Shown here piece after piece: positions 1 through 13,431 of a stretch of 64,000 nt of DNA (positions are counted from its first letter, which is position 1; the number at the start of each line of letters is the position of its first letter). Location of the stretch: the NCBI GenBank assembly GCA_963573305.1, contig OY754338.1:19466192-19530191 (forward strand), written 5' to 3'. The stretch comes from Pyrrhosoma nymphula. Its lineage: Eukaryota > Arthropoda > Insecta > Odonata > Coenagrionidae. Below the pieces are notes generated by a model. It saw only the letters and a program-made list of their open reading frames with translations. It ran no database searches and was not told the DNA's origin. The position numbers and the translations under genes are program-made.

Positions 1-1910
1 GAAAAACGTGAACACCGACGTAGGGAAGAGGAAGTACAAGGAATTGAATAATAAACTCAGGCGAGTGACCAATCGGGCAAAAGAAAACTGGTGGAAGGGA
101 CAATGTGAGCAAATGGAAAAGATGCAGGAGGAGGGGGAAGTGGGCGCTTTGTACGCCAAGGTGAAAATGTTATCGGGTGGTAAGAGAGGTCAAGCGATAC
201 CAAAGGTTAAGGACAAAACAGGAAAGATATTAATCGAACAGGAAGATATCCAAGAAAGGTGGAGAGAATACGTAGAGGAGCTATATGACAGCGAGAATAG
301 ACCCCTTAGCCTAGATCTAGAGGATGAAGGAACAATAGATAAGGATAGCCTCGGATCAGAGTTACTTGAGAGTGAAATAGAGAGGGCATTAAGAGAGATG
401 AAGGGTAGAAAAGCCGTGGGAACCGATAACCTACCTTCGGAGCTACTGAAGAATCTAGGTAGTAGGGGGAGAAAATCGTTTTTCGAACTTATTCGCAGGA
501 TCTACGAGGAAGGAGTATGGCCAGAGGATTTCGTGAAAACAGTATTAATACCTATCCCGAAGAAGAAGAAAGCGTCAGAATGCGAGGAGTATAGAACAAT
601 CAGTTTAATTTCACACGCAGCAAAAGTGTTACTTAGAATACTAAATAGAAGGTTGGAGAACAGAGGAAAGTGCTATTTAGGCGATGACCAATTTGGGTTT
701 AGGAAGGGGAGGGGAACCAGAGATGCGATTGCGGTAATGAGGACACTTATAGATAGAAACATAGAGAATAATCAGGATGTTTTCGCTTGTTTTGTAGATT
801 TCGAAAAGGCGTTTGACAGAGTAAACTGGGAGAAACTAAGGCAGATACTGGGGAAAATAGGAATAGATTGGCGTGATAGGAGACTCATCCGAAACTTATA
901 TATGGGGCAGAGGGCTCATGTAAGGGTAGCGGACGGTGAATCAGGGTGGGCAGTTATAGGTCGCGGGGTGCGGCAAGGGTGCCCGTTGTCGCCTTTACTT
1001 TTTAACATCTATGCTGAGGAAATGGTAAGAGAGGCATGGGATGAGCTAGACGTGGGAATGAAAGTAGGAGGCCAGTGGATAAAGTCGGTTAGATTCGCAG
1101 ACGACCAGGCGTTGGTGAGTCGGTCATCGAAAGGACTGCAAACTTTAGTAGATGCACTGGAAAAGCAGTGTGAGAAATACGGAATGAAGATAAATAATAG
1201 AAAAACAAAAGTAAAGATTCTCTAGGACAAAGAAAGCGAAGCTGGTGATAAGAGTAGGAAGTCACAAACTGGAGCAAGTAGAACAATTTAATTACTTGGG
1301 TAGTACGCTAGAAGAAAGAGGACATAGTAGCAAAGACATTAGGAGGAGAATAGCGCTAGCGAAGGAAGCGTTCAATAATAGAAGGGAGCTGATGACGGGG
1401 ACCTTAAGTAAGGATGTAAAAAAGAGGCTAGTAAAGAGCTTGATATGGAGTGTGGCGTTGTATGGGGCGGAAACGTGGACCTTGAGAAAGGAAGACGAAA
1501 ATAGGCTGAAGGCTTTTGAGATGTGGGTGTGGAGGAGGATGGAGAAAATTAATTTAAAACCAGGTGCGCTGGACGGAAAGGAAGACAAATGAGGAAGTGC
1601 TTGACATGGTGGGCGAGGAGAGGAAACTTATAGATGAGATTAGGGGAAGGCAGGGTATGTGGCTGGAAGGGGTAATGAGGGACGATGGTTTGCTGAAGGT
1701 CGTGATAGAGGGAAGGATGTTGGGTAAGCGGGGAAGGGGAAGGAAGAGAATCGGTTTTATGGACGGGATGAAGAAAGGTAGGACTTATGCTGAGATGAAG
1801 AAAGAAATACAAGAGGTAGAAAGGGCACAGCACGTGTAAGAGTTCGTTGGATATTCTCTGACTTTCATCACAATCTACCTCTAACCGGTAGATTACTGTA
1901 ATGAATGAAT
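1..1910 (+). mobile_element. RTE-like non-LTR retrotransposon, 5' end outside window
   Basis: The copy enters from the left window edge and carries a reverse transcriptase plus the C-terminal region. It ends in a short 3' UTR and a tail of ATGA/AATG repeats at about 1897-1910; microsatellite-like tails are typical of RTE-type LINEs. Three other copies or fragments of the same family occur in the window (20640-21050 +, 27056-27400 -, 41180-43085 -). The protein begins here at the linker just upstream of RT, matching the linker of the 41180-43085 copy, so the endonuclease domain would lie before position 1. The clade call rests on the YLGS...AETW...WRRM...GKRGRGR pattern seen in HmRTE-type proteins and is an inference. 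Confidence 0.85.
8..1839 (+). pseudogene. LINE ORF2 reverse transcriptase, broken by two frameshifts
   Basis: Frame 8-1225 carries a lysine-rich linker (residues 1-50) and RT blocks: SHAAKVLLRILNRRL, DDQFGFRKGRGTRDA, CFVDFEKAFDRVNW, GVRQGCPLSPLLFN and the catalytic FADDQ box near base 1100. The reading shifts near 1215-1221, where frame 1245-1592 continues with RVGSHKLEQVEQFNYLGS and SVALYGAETWTLRKE. It shifts again near 1560 into frame 1564-1839 (ERKTNEEVLDMVGEER, GKRGRGRKRIGF), ending at a natural stop after AQHV. The joined order equals one continuous LINE C-terminus, so the breaks are mutations and not gene boundaries. RT primes cDNA synthesis on nicked target DNA in this family. The copy is old but not very old: the catalytic FADD and most RT blocks are still intact. 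Confidence 0.85.
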
Positions 1911-2249
1911 CGTCAATTTCTCAATATCGACCAAATCAATCGGCAACATCCATTCAGAGCATCCTACGGAAAGATGGGGAGAAAATGAAGTTGAAATACT
2001 ATAAAATACTATTAAGTGGCATCTTATAAACAAAGGCCATGCCTTATAGGACAAATTCATATGTACTAATAGACGGCTATCGATGGTATTTTGATATCAC
2101 CTTAATAGACGATAACTTTCGACGAACATGACCATATTTTCATCTTGAATCCGATTATAGTCAATACTTCCACATCGTCTATATCACCAGTAATCGTGAC
2201 ATTTCACTAACGTTACAATTACGTAAAATATTGGACTATATGCCGTAAA
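1911..2249. other. No recognisable gene
   Basis: AT-rich spacer between two LINE remnants. No reading frame, repeat or RNA signal that I can support. Confidence 0.5.
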
Positions 2250-3040
2250 GATAATATGGTTAAATTGTCTCATAATCATGAATTAGTAATGAATGAAGGT
2301 ACAACTAAGGTGATATGTGTGTCTAATAGAGTGTCTAAGCTTAATATGTTTGAGTTAAGACTACATCGAAGCTCTTTTTTGTATAAAGGAAATTATAAGA
2401 ACTGTGATTGTGCTGTTATTGAGCAGATTGAAAAAAATAAATACTTGGGAATCATTATAAATCAGCACTTTAGGTTTAATGACCATACTATTAAGCTTAA
2501 TGGTAAACTGTTGATTGTAATGCTTTAAATGTATCATTTGAGATATTTGTTGCCAGTACAAATAAAAAAATGTGTATGTGAAATTGGCAAAAAGCTTAAT
2601 AATATATGAAATTACTGTTTGGGGTAACACTAGCAACTGTTATCTAACAATGCTGATGAAAAATCAAGATAGGTGGTTGAAACTGATTAGCGATGAAAAT
2701 AGTTCAGCTGACATGCGTTAAATATATAAAAAGTATGAGATATTGGCAATTTTGCAACTAATGAAATTCATTTCTATTTTAGATAATTTATTTAGTTAAA
2801 AAAATTAAAAAAATAAATGTATCAATGTCTGTAATTCAAAGACGTGTTATGACACGGTATGAAGTGCCAAGGTTCTTCAACACAAACGGGTCTTGAAAAT
2901 AGGAAGTACATACTGGTACCAAAGATTTTCAATGAGTTATCAATCATTTAGGAATTTGCAAACCATTGGGGAGGTCAAGAGGCAATGCAAAAAGTATCTG
3001 TTGGGTGGAGAGACTTGTAAAATAAATAAACTGTAAATGA
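2250..3040 (+). pseudogene. Decayed Jockey/CR1-like LINE, RT C-terminal piece
   Basis: Frame 2256-2528 resembles the segment after the RT catalytic box: TKVICVSNRVSKL, then ELRLHRSSFLYKGNYKNC, then IEQIEKNKYLGIIINQHFRF. In shifted frames downstream I read YEITVWGN, KYEILAILQLMKF, YEVPRFFNTNGS and VKRQCKKYLLG, in the order expected for the thumb and C-terminal region of this LINE type. Several stops and frame changes make it a pseudogene. It is a different family from the RTE-like element immediately upstream. The 3' end is about 3035, followed by AT-rich sequence. The catalytic domain is absent, so this is a 5'-truncated insertion or an eroded remainder. Confidence 0.65.
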
Positions 3041-4030
3041 AAAATATGTATTTTTGTTCAATGTTTTAGGTACCTGCTGACAAGTCTTTAAGTTAGCGGG
3101 ACCTAGGGATGTGATATTGGATTCTTATCATTCACATTTGTATGTCTCAAGCACATTTATAATAATATGTTAAGTTTTTAGCGTTAGTTGGTCCAACATA
3201 TTGGTCGTCATTTAAATAATTGTGAAATTGTGTAGTAATTATCAAAATTGCAACTGAAATTTTTGTTGCAAAGTGAATTAACATGAATATAGTAACTTGA
3301 AAAAAAAGAATTAAGCCCACGTTTTAGTGACGGACGTGTTTCATTGTTGAAAAATATGAGATACATATCTACTAAGCCGAAAACATATCGGCCATGACGT
3401 TCTTGAAAGAGTCGAGATGTGTTATATCATCATTTTAATCGCTAAATCACCATATACCTCAAATAAGTGATGATATTTTTACTAATCATATTTCATTCAT
3501 GGAGTCGTATCGAAAATGAAACAACCTTTTGAACCATAATTACCGTCAAAATAGACAGAATACTATTTTTGAAGATGACATAATAACGTTGTCTATAACG
3601 TAATACTGTCCTTGGATGAAATATCCTGCCACATTCATATGGCAAATTTTCACACATCAACGATATCGATGCTTATAGGGAAATATATCGTAATAGCTAG
3701 AATGTTATGCATATTGGCATACTGCCGAAGATTATGGAGTACCAAAGCCATGACATGGGCTCTATCTAATTTTATAGAACATAGTGTAATTGACAATATT
3801 ATATTATATTTTATAACCCCTGTTAGGACATCGTTCGATACATGATACCATCAGTTTTTCTCAATTTAACACGCCTCCCAGGATAATTTGAAAATCTATC
3901 GATATGGAATGTATATAACACTATTTAGTACACCATAATAAAGGGTTACAAAAATATGTGGGTATATAGGAACTACATATGTGTGTCTGAGTTTATACAC
4001 ATATGAGTGGAAGAGTGAGTGAGGGACGTG
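3041..4030. other. AT-rich DNA without recognisable genes
   Basis: Only short frames (the longest, 3612-3845, is 77 codons with no recognisable motif). No repeats noted. Confidence 0.5.
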
Positions 4031-4640
4031 GATTGATGAATGCCCTCGTCCGATTTGAGCAGAGCGGGCCGTCGAAATGATTCGCTCAAATGTTTACAAG
4101 AATGTATCTCCACCCCCAAAGTCTCTTGTTTCTCTCTTTTTTTTATTCTATCGACCCAAGCGGTGGTGTATGAAGGCACCTTACCCCCCACCCCCCCTCA
4201 CTCCCCCACCCCCATCCCCCCCCACGTTATCTCCCAGCCCTCAGGCTAATCTATAGAGTGCACTTGTCCATTTGGAGCGGATGAGAGGCCGTCCGGCAGA
4301 CACGTGATGAAAGGGAAAGAATAACAAGAAAGAATCGAATTCCGTCATGACGTGCTGACGCGCCTCCCAAGCTGCCTGATGGGATGGATGGATGGACGGG
4401 TGTAGTGGATATAGGGGGTGGTGGAGGAATTCGCGATCCAATCCCAGGAAGGGGGACCCCTGGTGACGTTTAAATAAGGGCGCGCGTGTCCAGAGACCCT
4501 TCTGAATAACGCATGCGGAGAGGAGCACCTCCTGCCACCCCCTGCCATATCCCCTCCCACCCAGACGATACACCAGGGCGTGCCAAGCCCTCCCACACAC
4601 CGACGGGTTGGCTGGTCGCAAGGTCGACAACTTATTCTTT
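4031..4640. other. GC-rich island with C-runs
   Basis: A local rise in GC content inside AT-rich DNA, with polypyrimidine tracts, CpG dinucleotides and a short GGAT tandem (about 4380-4397). Overlapping frames on both strands are composition artefacts. It could be a regulatory element or a promoter-proximal region, but nothing decides this. Confidence 0.35.
4184..4223 (-). repeat. Putative G-quadruplex tract
   Basis: The plus strand has five C-runs (6, 7, 5, 5 and 8 bases) separated by 1-5 bases. The minus strand therefore has five G-runs of at least five bases with short loops, which fits the standard G-quadruplex pattern. Confidence 0.6.
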
Positions 4641-5095
4641 TTATATCCTTCCCATCAATAGCTGAATCGGTGGATCCGTGGCAATAGGCCGTTTACTTCG
4701 AGAGATGTAGTGCGTACTTTCGAGCCTGGAGAGACCATCCGCCTGGGAAAGGGCACTTCGAATGTAGGCAGGTCTTTACTCACAACACCGAAATATCCAC
4801 TTATCGACTATATCAAAGACAACGACAGCTTGATGTTTGAAGCCACCCAAGGGTCTACGTCTGTGTCGGCAAACATTTCAGCCTTGAGCCAAACCTATAC
4901 CTCGCAACAATTTAAAATATATTCGAGTGTCATTATTGTATTCTCACAAATAAAAAAATATTTTGTCTTCTTACTACATGTCTTACTATTGAGTATGCTT
5001 TTATTGAATGAAAGAAAATATTGTAATAGTTTTTAAGCCATTGAATATTTTATTAAAGTAACTATTATTGTTGCATTGTCATATACATTTTCTTA
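4641..5095 (+). other. Unrecognised region with a 108-codon frame
   Basis: The frame 4710-5036 (108 codons) begins near the GC island edge, but its second half is AT-rich and low in complexity. I recognise no domain. Its first 60 codons have mixed composition and could be part of an exon; this is weak. Confidence 0.15.
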
Positions 5096-5098
5096 AAA

Positions 5099-5165
5099 GT
5101 CCAATGCACATATGCCGAAAAGCTTCACGTGCCTCATCAGTTGCTGAACTTCGGCCTAGGAGAAA
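5099..5165 (-). mobile_element. Possible PLE 3'-end fragment
   Basis: On the minus strand CTGATGAG (5133-5140) is followed by GGCACGTGAAGC and then TTTCGGCATATG. This layout resembles the other tails in the window (25790-25845, 28761-28843, 59013-59019), although the GAAA box is degraded. Confidence 0.35.
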
Positions 5166-8100
5166 TGTTTGGCTTAGCTAGTAATAAAATAGGTTTAAAA
5201 GAATATATGAAAAGACCTCCTGGGAATAATTACTGCGAAACGCGCTTGAAAATTGGCATGATTTTATCCTAAAATAAGTGAATTCTTGGGATTTAAATCT
5301 TAATGTGAAAAAATTGAGCAAGAAAGAGTGAAAGTTAAATTATTTTCAGTAAAAATGGTATTACTTTCTTAGGCATTTACCAGAATCTCAGAGGTCATTA
5401 CAATAATTGACATTATATTGAATAATGAAAAGTAATCCATATCGTACTGTCCTATTTATGTCCAGATAAAGTGAACAGTACGATATCAATTACTCTTCAC
5501 ACACATCATGTCACATCATTTTGAGAAAAAAAGTTAATACGAAAAATGTTTCAAAGTTAATAATAACGGAACAATTTTGGATACTATGGATAAATAAGTA
5601 ACAATACAAACAAATATTTTATTTTATATCCATATTTAAAGAAAAAATTTGAAATTGTTAAAAAACGCGGAATTAAATTAATTTTATAAATAAAACTTGC
5701 ATTCAAGGCTGCATATTTTATTGTAAGGTAATGTTTTCGCATTCTGATGAGGGAAAGGTCATTTCAGGTAAAAATAAAACAGTAAAATTTTAATTTGTTT
5801 CCTAGGGTAGCCTTTAAAATTTCTACTCCTAAATCGGCGTAAATTAAAGATACCTAATCATAATGATTCAGCATGGTCTTTTAATTCTTCTTCGTTTATC
5901 GTTGATTTCTTATATGGATTACGATATTCATCAAATAAGAAAAGGTTGAGTTAAGAAGCATTTTCACTGACACCGAGACATGAAAACGAAGGTAATGAAT
6001 AATTTCATCAGGTTTGCAGATGGCTCAATATAAATCGTGGTGACTGTCGCCAAATCAACGCGTGGCTTTGAGAAATGAAATCCTACAAGAGAGGCGGAAC
6101 TACGAGGCCGATGGTCCTCCCTTAGGTCTCCAAAATGGTAGGTACCTGTGCCGCAAAATTTTGAAATGCCCATTCAAGCCTAGAAGATGTCACTCAAATG
6201 GACAAAGTAGGTCATTTTCAGCAGTGCTCTTCAGTTAGTGGTCCAAGGAATGGTGGTGGTTCACGGAATTCTCCTGCTGCCTCCAAAACCCTAGTGTATC
6301 AAGCATCCTAAAAACAAGAAGCAGCAGTAGATGTGCATTGCATATACTAAGAAGTTTATTTTTGGAGCATCGAATTTGGTGTTAAGGAAATGTCAACTAA
6401 AACGATTTTTGTTATTGCCGTCGGACGGTCCGTGAATTCCTATTTTATTATGAAATATTATTCCTATTTTTGCCTATCCGCAGGTGTTTGAAGATTGAAG
6501 TACAATCATCTAATATCCTCCATTTCGCAGGGACTTTGTCAATAACTGGGTCATTCGCTATTATCCTTCGACGGCTTTTCATAAATTTACTTTCTACTGC
6601 AGGCGATGGATTTGTCTTTGAGTGTGATAGTGATACAAACAGTAAAAAGTTAAATTATCCAAAAAGTACGGTGGAAATAGCCGTTGACCCACTTACCTCA
6701 TTCACAATGATGCCCCTTACACATGAATTAAAGCTTATATCCCCCGGTTAACTTTATATTGACGAGACATGTGCCGAGGGAAGTTTTGCTCGTTTATTTT
6801 CTGAGGGTTTGGACCACGTCGTGATCAAATTGAGTGGCGTTCACGTGAAACAATGAAACATTTGGACTCAAAATACGCTTCTCCTCCGTACCGCAGTCAG
6901 TATTCGGGGGAGACATGACTGCTCGTGATTTGCTCGTTATTGAAGCATTCCCGTTACAAACCACTTCAAAATAATTTATAGCGATCATAACAATTGGAAG
7001 GAGAACTGTTACAGTCATTGGCCTTAAAGTTTACAGATTGGTGCAGGGTCGACCCATATTCTTATTTCAAAAATTCGAGCGATAAATGAGGAACCTTTTT
7101 AGTTTTTCTTAATAAATGATCTTCTTAAATAGATTTTATATTGGCCAAGTAATTACAGCCTCTGAGTCTTTAGCAGTTTCCAACTTTTCCCTTCCTCAAT
7201 TTGAGCTACGCTTTCCGTTTGCCCGTAGCACATTTAAACCAATGTGTTCGACTTTCCTTTGTATTTTTTTATTCCGCATACTAAGCATTCCAGTGCGGAG
7301 TCCAGTATGCTCTCGGGATACTAGAGATGTGGAAAAACTGAGGTGAAGAAATATTTATTTCACTTTTTTTATCCGTGGACCTTTCTACTAATGGCTTGAT
7401 TAATCCTATTCCCTTCAAAGCAGTGTCGCATTTGTTTCACCCAAGCTAAGTCAAAAGTTGTGGTGATTCCCATATAATTTACGTCAAAAGATATACTTAT
7501 ATTTACTTACCCATTTTGTAAATACAGCGTTGCTGTGATGAATTCTGCAACAAGTACACTGCAGGGCATTTACTAAGATTAAGTTCGAGCACCTACTGAA
7601 GACACTGCTGGTTGACGTAATAACCCGATCAGTACACTATCGTAGATGGTAGATCATTTGGTAGACGACCGCATCGTCCGCAATCAATCTTATTATACTG
7701 CTAACTCTAAAGTCAATATCATTTGCACAAAGAGGGTGACCAACTCCTTGTCAAAAGTTCTACAATTATTATTTTAAAACAAATGATGACTTCATGAAAC
7801 ATATCGAACTACGTAGTATGAGGGCCGGACGATGGCAGAATAGGTTGAAGAGTAGAAAAATTAGAAGAAAAAAGTTTAGGTATTCAGGCATAAAAAGGTG
7901 AAATACTATAAACGAGAACGAAGAGGGTCTATATGAATATCCAATTATAGTCACAATTTATGTCAATATTAGGATTTATCTACATCGATCATGATCGTAT
8001 GTTTAAAAATATAATAATTTGCAGACTGGTAATGTCTCTTGTGGTAATCTATCAGGTAATGTTTCTTGAGAGAAATCGAATCGGCAACTTTGCGAATAAT

Positions 8101-10180
8101 TTATGTTATTTTAGTACATTGATTGCCCTTTTTTAGTAAGTTCAGGTTAAGAAAAATCATGCATTGTCTTTCCGAATTCTGAAATGAATCCAAGGAAAGG
8201 AAAGAATAAATATGAGTAGTTAAAATGTTATATTTGAATTACTCAATTGCTTTTCAAATCTGAGGATTTCTTTCTACGTGCTCTTCTCTTGCTGTATCAC
8301 TTTCCACAAGATTCCATCGCAGCACATTGAAATCATATTTCTCACTCTATTAATCATCTTAATTAGTAAAAAATGGAATTCAATATATAATTAACGTTTT
8401 ACTATTCCACTTCCATCTATTGTGTCACCACAACCTGTAAAAGTGAACCCACCTTTTTCATGACTTACCTTTTTCTAGAGCATCCTTAACTATTCCTCAA
8501 TTAAAGGCCTGTGACTTTTCAGAATATATATCTTACAATTTTCGAAGTAGATGCTTTTATATAATATAGCAATTTAATTTCTAATAAAAATAATATTGCA
8601 AGATATACTACTCTTCCTACTACTTAGTACTTTTGTTTCACTTTCCGCACACCCTGATCACCAAGTTATATTTCGGACTAAGAAAGCATGTTACTCAAAT
8701 GATATGATACTCTTCCACAAACCTCTTGCGTCATCTAAGCTTATGGTACTGAGATATTATTCAGTAACATGTTGGCCAATTTTCTTAAATTGACATTTCA
8801 AGAGAACGGATACAAGCTGTCAAAATACGTTCCTATCTGCTAATAATTGCAGAGGGAACCGCTTCTGCTACGCTTCATTGGTCCGTCCGAGCCCGATCGA
8901 ATTCTAAGATATATTCAGATCGCTTTTAGAGTGGCTCCAAAATATCTGGTCAGACGACTTCGTGAAAGTTTAAGCGCGTTCGAAAGATGCTAATTTACTC
9001 TTCACTCCGCCTCTTTGGATCCTTTATCGTCTCCCTTTTAGTATTTCGCAGTTGTATACGTCGAATATAACCTTAAGAGGAGTGGCGTTGGCAAAAATAA
9101 GGTGGTCCTCTACAAAAACAGCTTTAAATGATTTTCGGGTTAATCATTATCTCGATTAGGCAGCTCCTTTGTCCCACACAGCTGAAAAGCAATCAGGATT
9201 AAATGACTTTGCCTTTATAATAATACACTTAAAAATATTTTTGAGAATACTTGCACTAATGATATATTTGCTGATGTGTATTCCAAATACACACCAACAA
9301 AGATAGGAAGGAAACTCTGTTCACAGAAATTCTTTGTAAACTTTTAGAGTGGAATATTCTTCTAAAAGAAGTATTGTGGCAAGAAATGAAAATGCAGCGA
9401 CTGAAATTTTATTCTAAACTTAAAAAAACAGTTGATATACCTTATCTTTTGGTTATTTACTCAGTTAAACGTTTTACTCGCACGTTTTAGTTCAAGTCTC
9501 AACGATGATAAAATACTAACTCATTTCTCCCACACATTAAAACGAACTAACACAGAGACATGTTATTTAACACCTATGCATGTAATTATCGGTGAGATGC
9601 TCAAAGACTGCAAAATGTACAGTGTTTATCAATGCAAAATGCCCTGACTACGCTATACTCAGAACACTGATTTAGGATAACAATTCGTATCACTTTATTG
9701 ACGAACTTTAGTCTCAACATGGTGATTGTTCCTCCAAACGGAAATAAAAATATACTCGCGGTACTCATAGTCTCTTAAGGATCTGAAATTTGCCTAGAAA
9801 TTAATAAAATCTTGCGAACGTCAATATGGCATGGATATTTAAGTTAAAATACAAGAGTATTTTGTACATACTCTTGAACTCTTCGAAGAATTCACGAAGA
9901 GTTGAAGATGAGGATAATGTAGGGCAATTTATTTGTGAATTACTTGAATGGACTGTCATCTACCCTATGAAAGTATTAAAATGTGATCTACCCAACCAAT
10001 ATTGATCGATAGAGCACTTGATCACGACAAATCCACTTACGCCCCCAATCGTAGGATATAGTTCTTTAATATGTTAATCTTTCTCCCTCCCTCAGTACAT
10101 TTCACTTCACGTTGTTTTTACCAGAAAATTTAACCAAATAAAACAATCGAAGTAAGGATATAATGGGGGAAGATATTACC
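5166..10180. other. Long AT-rich stretch, no supported genes
   Basis: Only short, unrelated frames (60-93 codons) with no recognisable domains. A 12-bp inverted repeat with arms at 5439-5450 and 5475-5486 is the only structure I noted. Nothing here supports a host exon, tRNA or transposon terminus. Confidence 0.5.
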
Positions 10181-10184
10181 ATTC

Positions 10185-10690
10185 ATGTCGCTGAACTCAC
10201 GCACTTGTCACACAGGCCCACAAAACGCAAATAAGGTCACTCAATTAGGACCCATTTGCTTTCGAAAGGGACTTCGGACGGGTCGTTCCTTTATCCGAGC
10301 GGCGAGTAAGGAAGTTATTCGGTTCGCTTTTTACCATATAACATGGGGCAGGAGCCGAGTCAAGGTCGCGTTAAACACCTGCACTTCATCTAACATCGGT
10401 CTCGGAAGAGCGAGCAACGCAATGGCCTGGCCGTCCTCCTAATGATCAGATTCCCAATCGCTGCCAGCAATCTGCTCTGGACGGCACAGATGCACGATCC
10501 TTTAGGACCCGGTCTCTCTTGAGAGGGCGGTCGCCGCGAGCACGAAGAAGGCGGGGATGGGTACACATTGCTCCCATTCCGTCTTCCTCTCCGCATTCCC
10601 TCGCCAAAGCAGAAGAATCTTGCCTCCATACTTTCCCATTCCCCTCCAAACAGCTCCACCCTGGGACCACCTTGATCCAACGCCCTAACG
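10185..10690. other. GC- and CpG-rich island
   Basis: GC-rich block with several CpG sites and overlapping frames on both strands. No domain is recognisable in the 85-, 96- or 74-codon frames. The block contrasts sharply with AT-rich flanks and could be regulatory or an exon of an unrecognised transcript. Confidence 0.3.
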
Positions 10691-10699
10691 AAGGGCGAT

Positions 10700-12600
10700 G
10701 AGTCTCGAAAAGGAATTAGGTAAAATAATTGAAAAAATACTGCTCAGACCAATATTATCGTAACCATTTGCTGTATAACTTAACCATAATGATAATTAAA
10801 TATTAATTGGTATTCCAATTCAATAATATCATTTATTTGGCGAAATGTTTCGATGCCTACGTAATTTCTATTTTTTTATTATTAAAGCATTCAAACATTT
10901 ATTTAAAAAATGTAATGCATTGAATATTTTCTCCGGTATATGGTGTACGGTATCAAATGACGATGAGAGACATGGTTCAGCAAATTTTTAGACGAGCTCA
11001 ACTCTGTCCCTCACAACAATCGAATAAATCCACGAAATACACAAATATAATTTTTATGACAAGGCCTAAGCGTTAATGTAACATATCTTTAGTCCCTGCG
11101 AGGTATGAAAGGGATGACTGCTGTCGTGTTTGAGCCAGAAGTGGTCCAAGTTTGCTCGATAAATCAGTGAAGCGTGCTTGTTATATGCGTAAACAATTTG
11201 TTTGCAAACTATCGTACACTTGTCTTAGAGACAGAATTTGCTCATCAAAGGAATCATCCATTGAAAAAAATATTTCACTATAAGTATCGTGCATAATAAA
11301 TTAAAGGATATCAATATGAATTATTTACGTACGATGAATATTTCCGTGTTCAACAAGACTATCTTAGCATAGGTCTCCGCTCTGTTTTAAGCAACTCTCG
11401 CCAGTCTTGGGTCTAATTTATAGTAACCGAAGGAATCAGCAAATAACCTACCTCGTGTCACAAGCCTTGGAAAAAACAACAACTTTGCAAATATGCTCTC
11501 CGGATGGAATCTTTGAAATTAGTTTCAGCCACACTAGTTTGGTTTTTCGTCAATTTGACATCGTGGGCCGCAGGATGAAGAGGATAGACGTGTACTTTAG
11601 GAGGAAGATAATGAATAACTTTACCTGACTACACATTATCTTCATCATTGGCATGTACATTCGCCATAAGCAATGTGGCGTTTGAACAAAAAATATAAAA
11701 TTTCCTCTTGCAATTCTATTTAAGTAATACGTTCATCATTTCGAAATATGAACATGATTTATGTGACTCAATTGGATTACTTTATGACAAAATGGTAATA
11801 TCTTTGATGTGGGCTTTCTCTCGTTAGGATATAGAGAGCGTTTATCGCACTGGGTATAGAGAGCGCCTTATGGTACCATTAAGACACTTTATTTGAAGAC
11901 CACATTAAGGTTCTAGCTTCCGGTTGTCTTTCAACACTCTAATGAAAATCTATGTTGTTCAGTTTCCGAGGCACCGGAAGTTTATAGAAAACCGCCGTTG
12001 ATTTCCTAATATGGAAAAACATTGTCCTCACTCCAGTTATGCGTGGATCTCACATACCTATGAGCTTTGTACGAGCTGTACAAGAGATATTGAGCAGAAT
12101 GCGCAAGGGATGATTGGGATTTCATTGACTCTTTTCAAAATCATTTGCATGGATCGGATACCTGAAGCTGGTTTAGAGAAATCACTTGGTACTTGCATAA
12201 CGATATTTTCAGATTTCGCTGAAGAAAGTTATTATTTGTATGTATTACGGGAGGTCATCCGATGAGGTCACGACAAAATAAAGAATATTACTATTACTAC
12301 ACAACGAAAATCTAAATTACCAAACTAGTGAAACTACTAACATTTGGAAAAGTTTTAAATACAGGAGTAGCAGGACAAAAAACGAAGATTTATTTTAAAT
12401 ATTCAACTCAGTTTCTACGGTCTTTTGTTTATTACAACGAGAATTAAAATCAAATTGGTTCCACAAATAACGCGTCAGTATTCACCATAGATGCCCATGT
12501 CTTATCACGTGTTCCGTATTCTGACGACAAACTTTCGATCCTAAATATTTCAAGTTTCTGAGTTTGGATTTATTTGATATGCCGTGCCGACCGAAAATCG
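10700..12600. other. AT-rich, no supported genes
   Basis: Short frames only, including 12011-12265 (84 codons), with no recognisable motif. No structured repeats noted. Confidence 0.5.
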
Positions 12601-12609
12601 ATGTCAAGA

Positions 12610-12930
12610 ACAGACTGACTCACTCACTGTCTGACAGACATGGCATTCCGTAAATGCTCAAGGCGTGCCCACCTTTGGCGAACGACCCACCCGCGAAGGA
12701 GGAGGAAGGGTACTGAATAGAATTCCGGCGAGAAATCGGGAGAAAAAGAACAAAAGGAAAAAAGGAAGCATTTGGGACCTACATCCTGTTTTCTCATCAC
12801 TACTGCCGCCACCATACTCTCTCCTCCACGCGACTCCACCAATCCTTCTCACCCTATACACACGTGCGCAACATTTCTTCCCTGCCTATTCTTCAGCTAC
12901 GGCAGGCAGTTCACTACCCCTTATTTTTCT
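12610..12930. other. GC-rich polypyrimidine island
   Basis: Contains CCTCC- and TCTCC-rich tracts with overlapping frames on both strands caused by composition. Function unknown; similar islands recur at 14970-15400, 24090-24450 and 27470-27930. Confidence 0.3.
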
Positions 12931-13243
12931 CCTCTTTCCGCGATGAAAAATATTTTTTTTACGCTATTTATGTTTGATAGTATTTCTGAATATTGATGAA
13001 TTGAGATCTAATATGATGAGAACGATGCGTATCCATGTGAAAAAAATAGAAACTTGGTTGTTAAATCAGCATTTTCGCTTCCAATCAAATATTGCTCATT
13101 TCAGTAAGCTCTGGTATGAACATTTGCTTTTTCTTAATATTTCTACTAGCAAACACTAAGTTGCTGAACTAACAACCCCATTCCGCAAACTGTTTAACCA
13201 CCTTTTCAGCTCCTTGACACTTTAAGGTCCGTATTTTTAGCAG

Positions 13244-13370
13244 GGATGTGATCCGAAAAGGCACTTTACGTTTAGTGCTGAAGCTGGGAGGCACCCGAAC
13301 TCGGCGTCCAAGCACCGGCGTTGAAGGTGATCCAACCCTTCACCGCGGGAGGTTTATGGCACCAACCAAC
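13244..13370. repeat. Unassigned GC-rich block upstream of CR1-like LINE
   Basis: A compact 125-bp CpG-rich segment lies between AT-rich DNA and the truncated LINE. Its sharp edges suggest a piece of a repeat, but I cannot name the family. Confidence 0.3.
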
Positions 13371-13431
13371 CAGTGACACTATAGTTTATACCTCTAAAAG
13401 TTAAATATAAATTGCAAAATTATGTTTTTCT

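Noticed and set aside
1292..1833. Minus-strand frames of 94-98 codons
   Set aside because: Shadows of the LINE coding region on the plus strand.
4241..4630. 129-codon minus-strand frame
   Set aside because: Lies in a GC-rich island with another open frame on the same strand; no recognisable domain.
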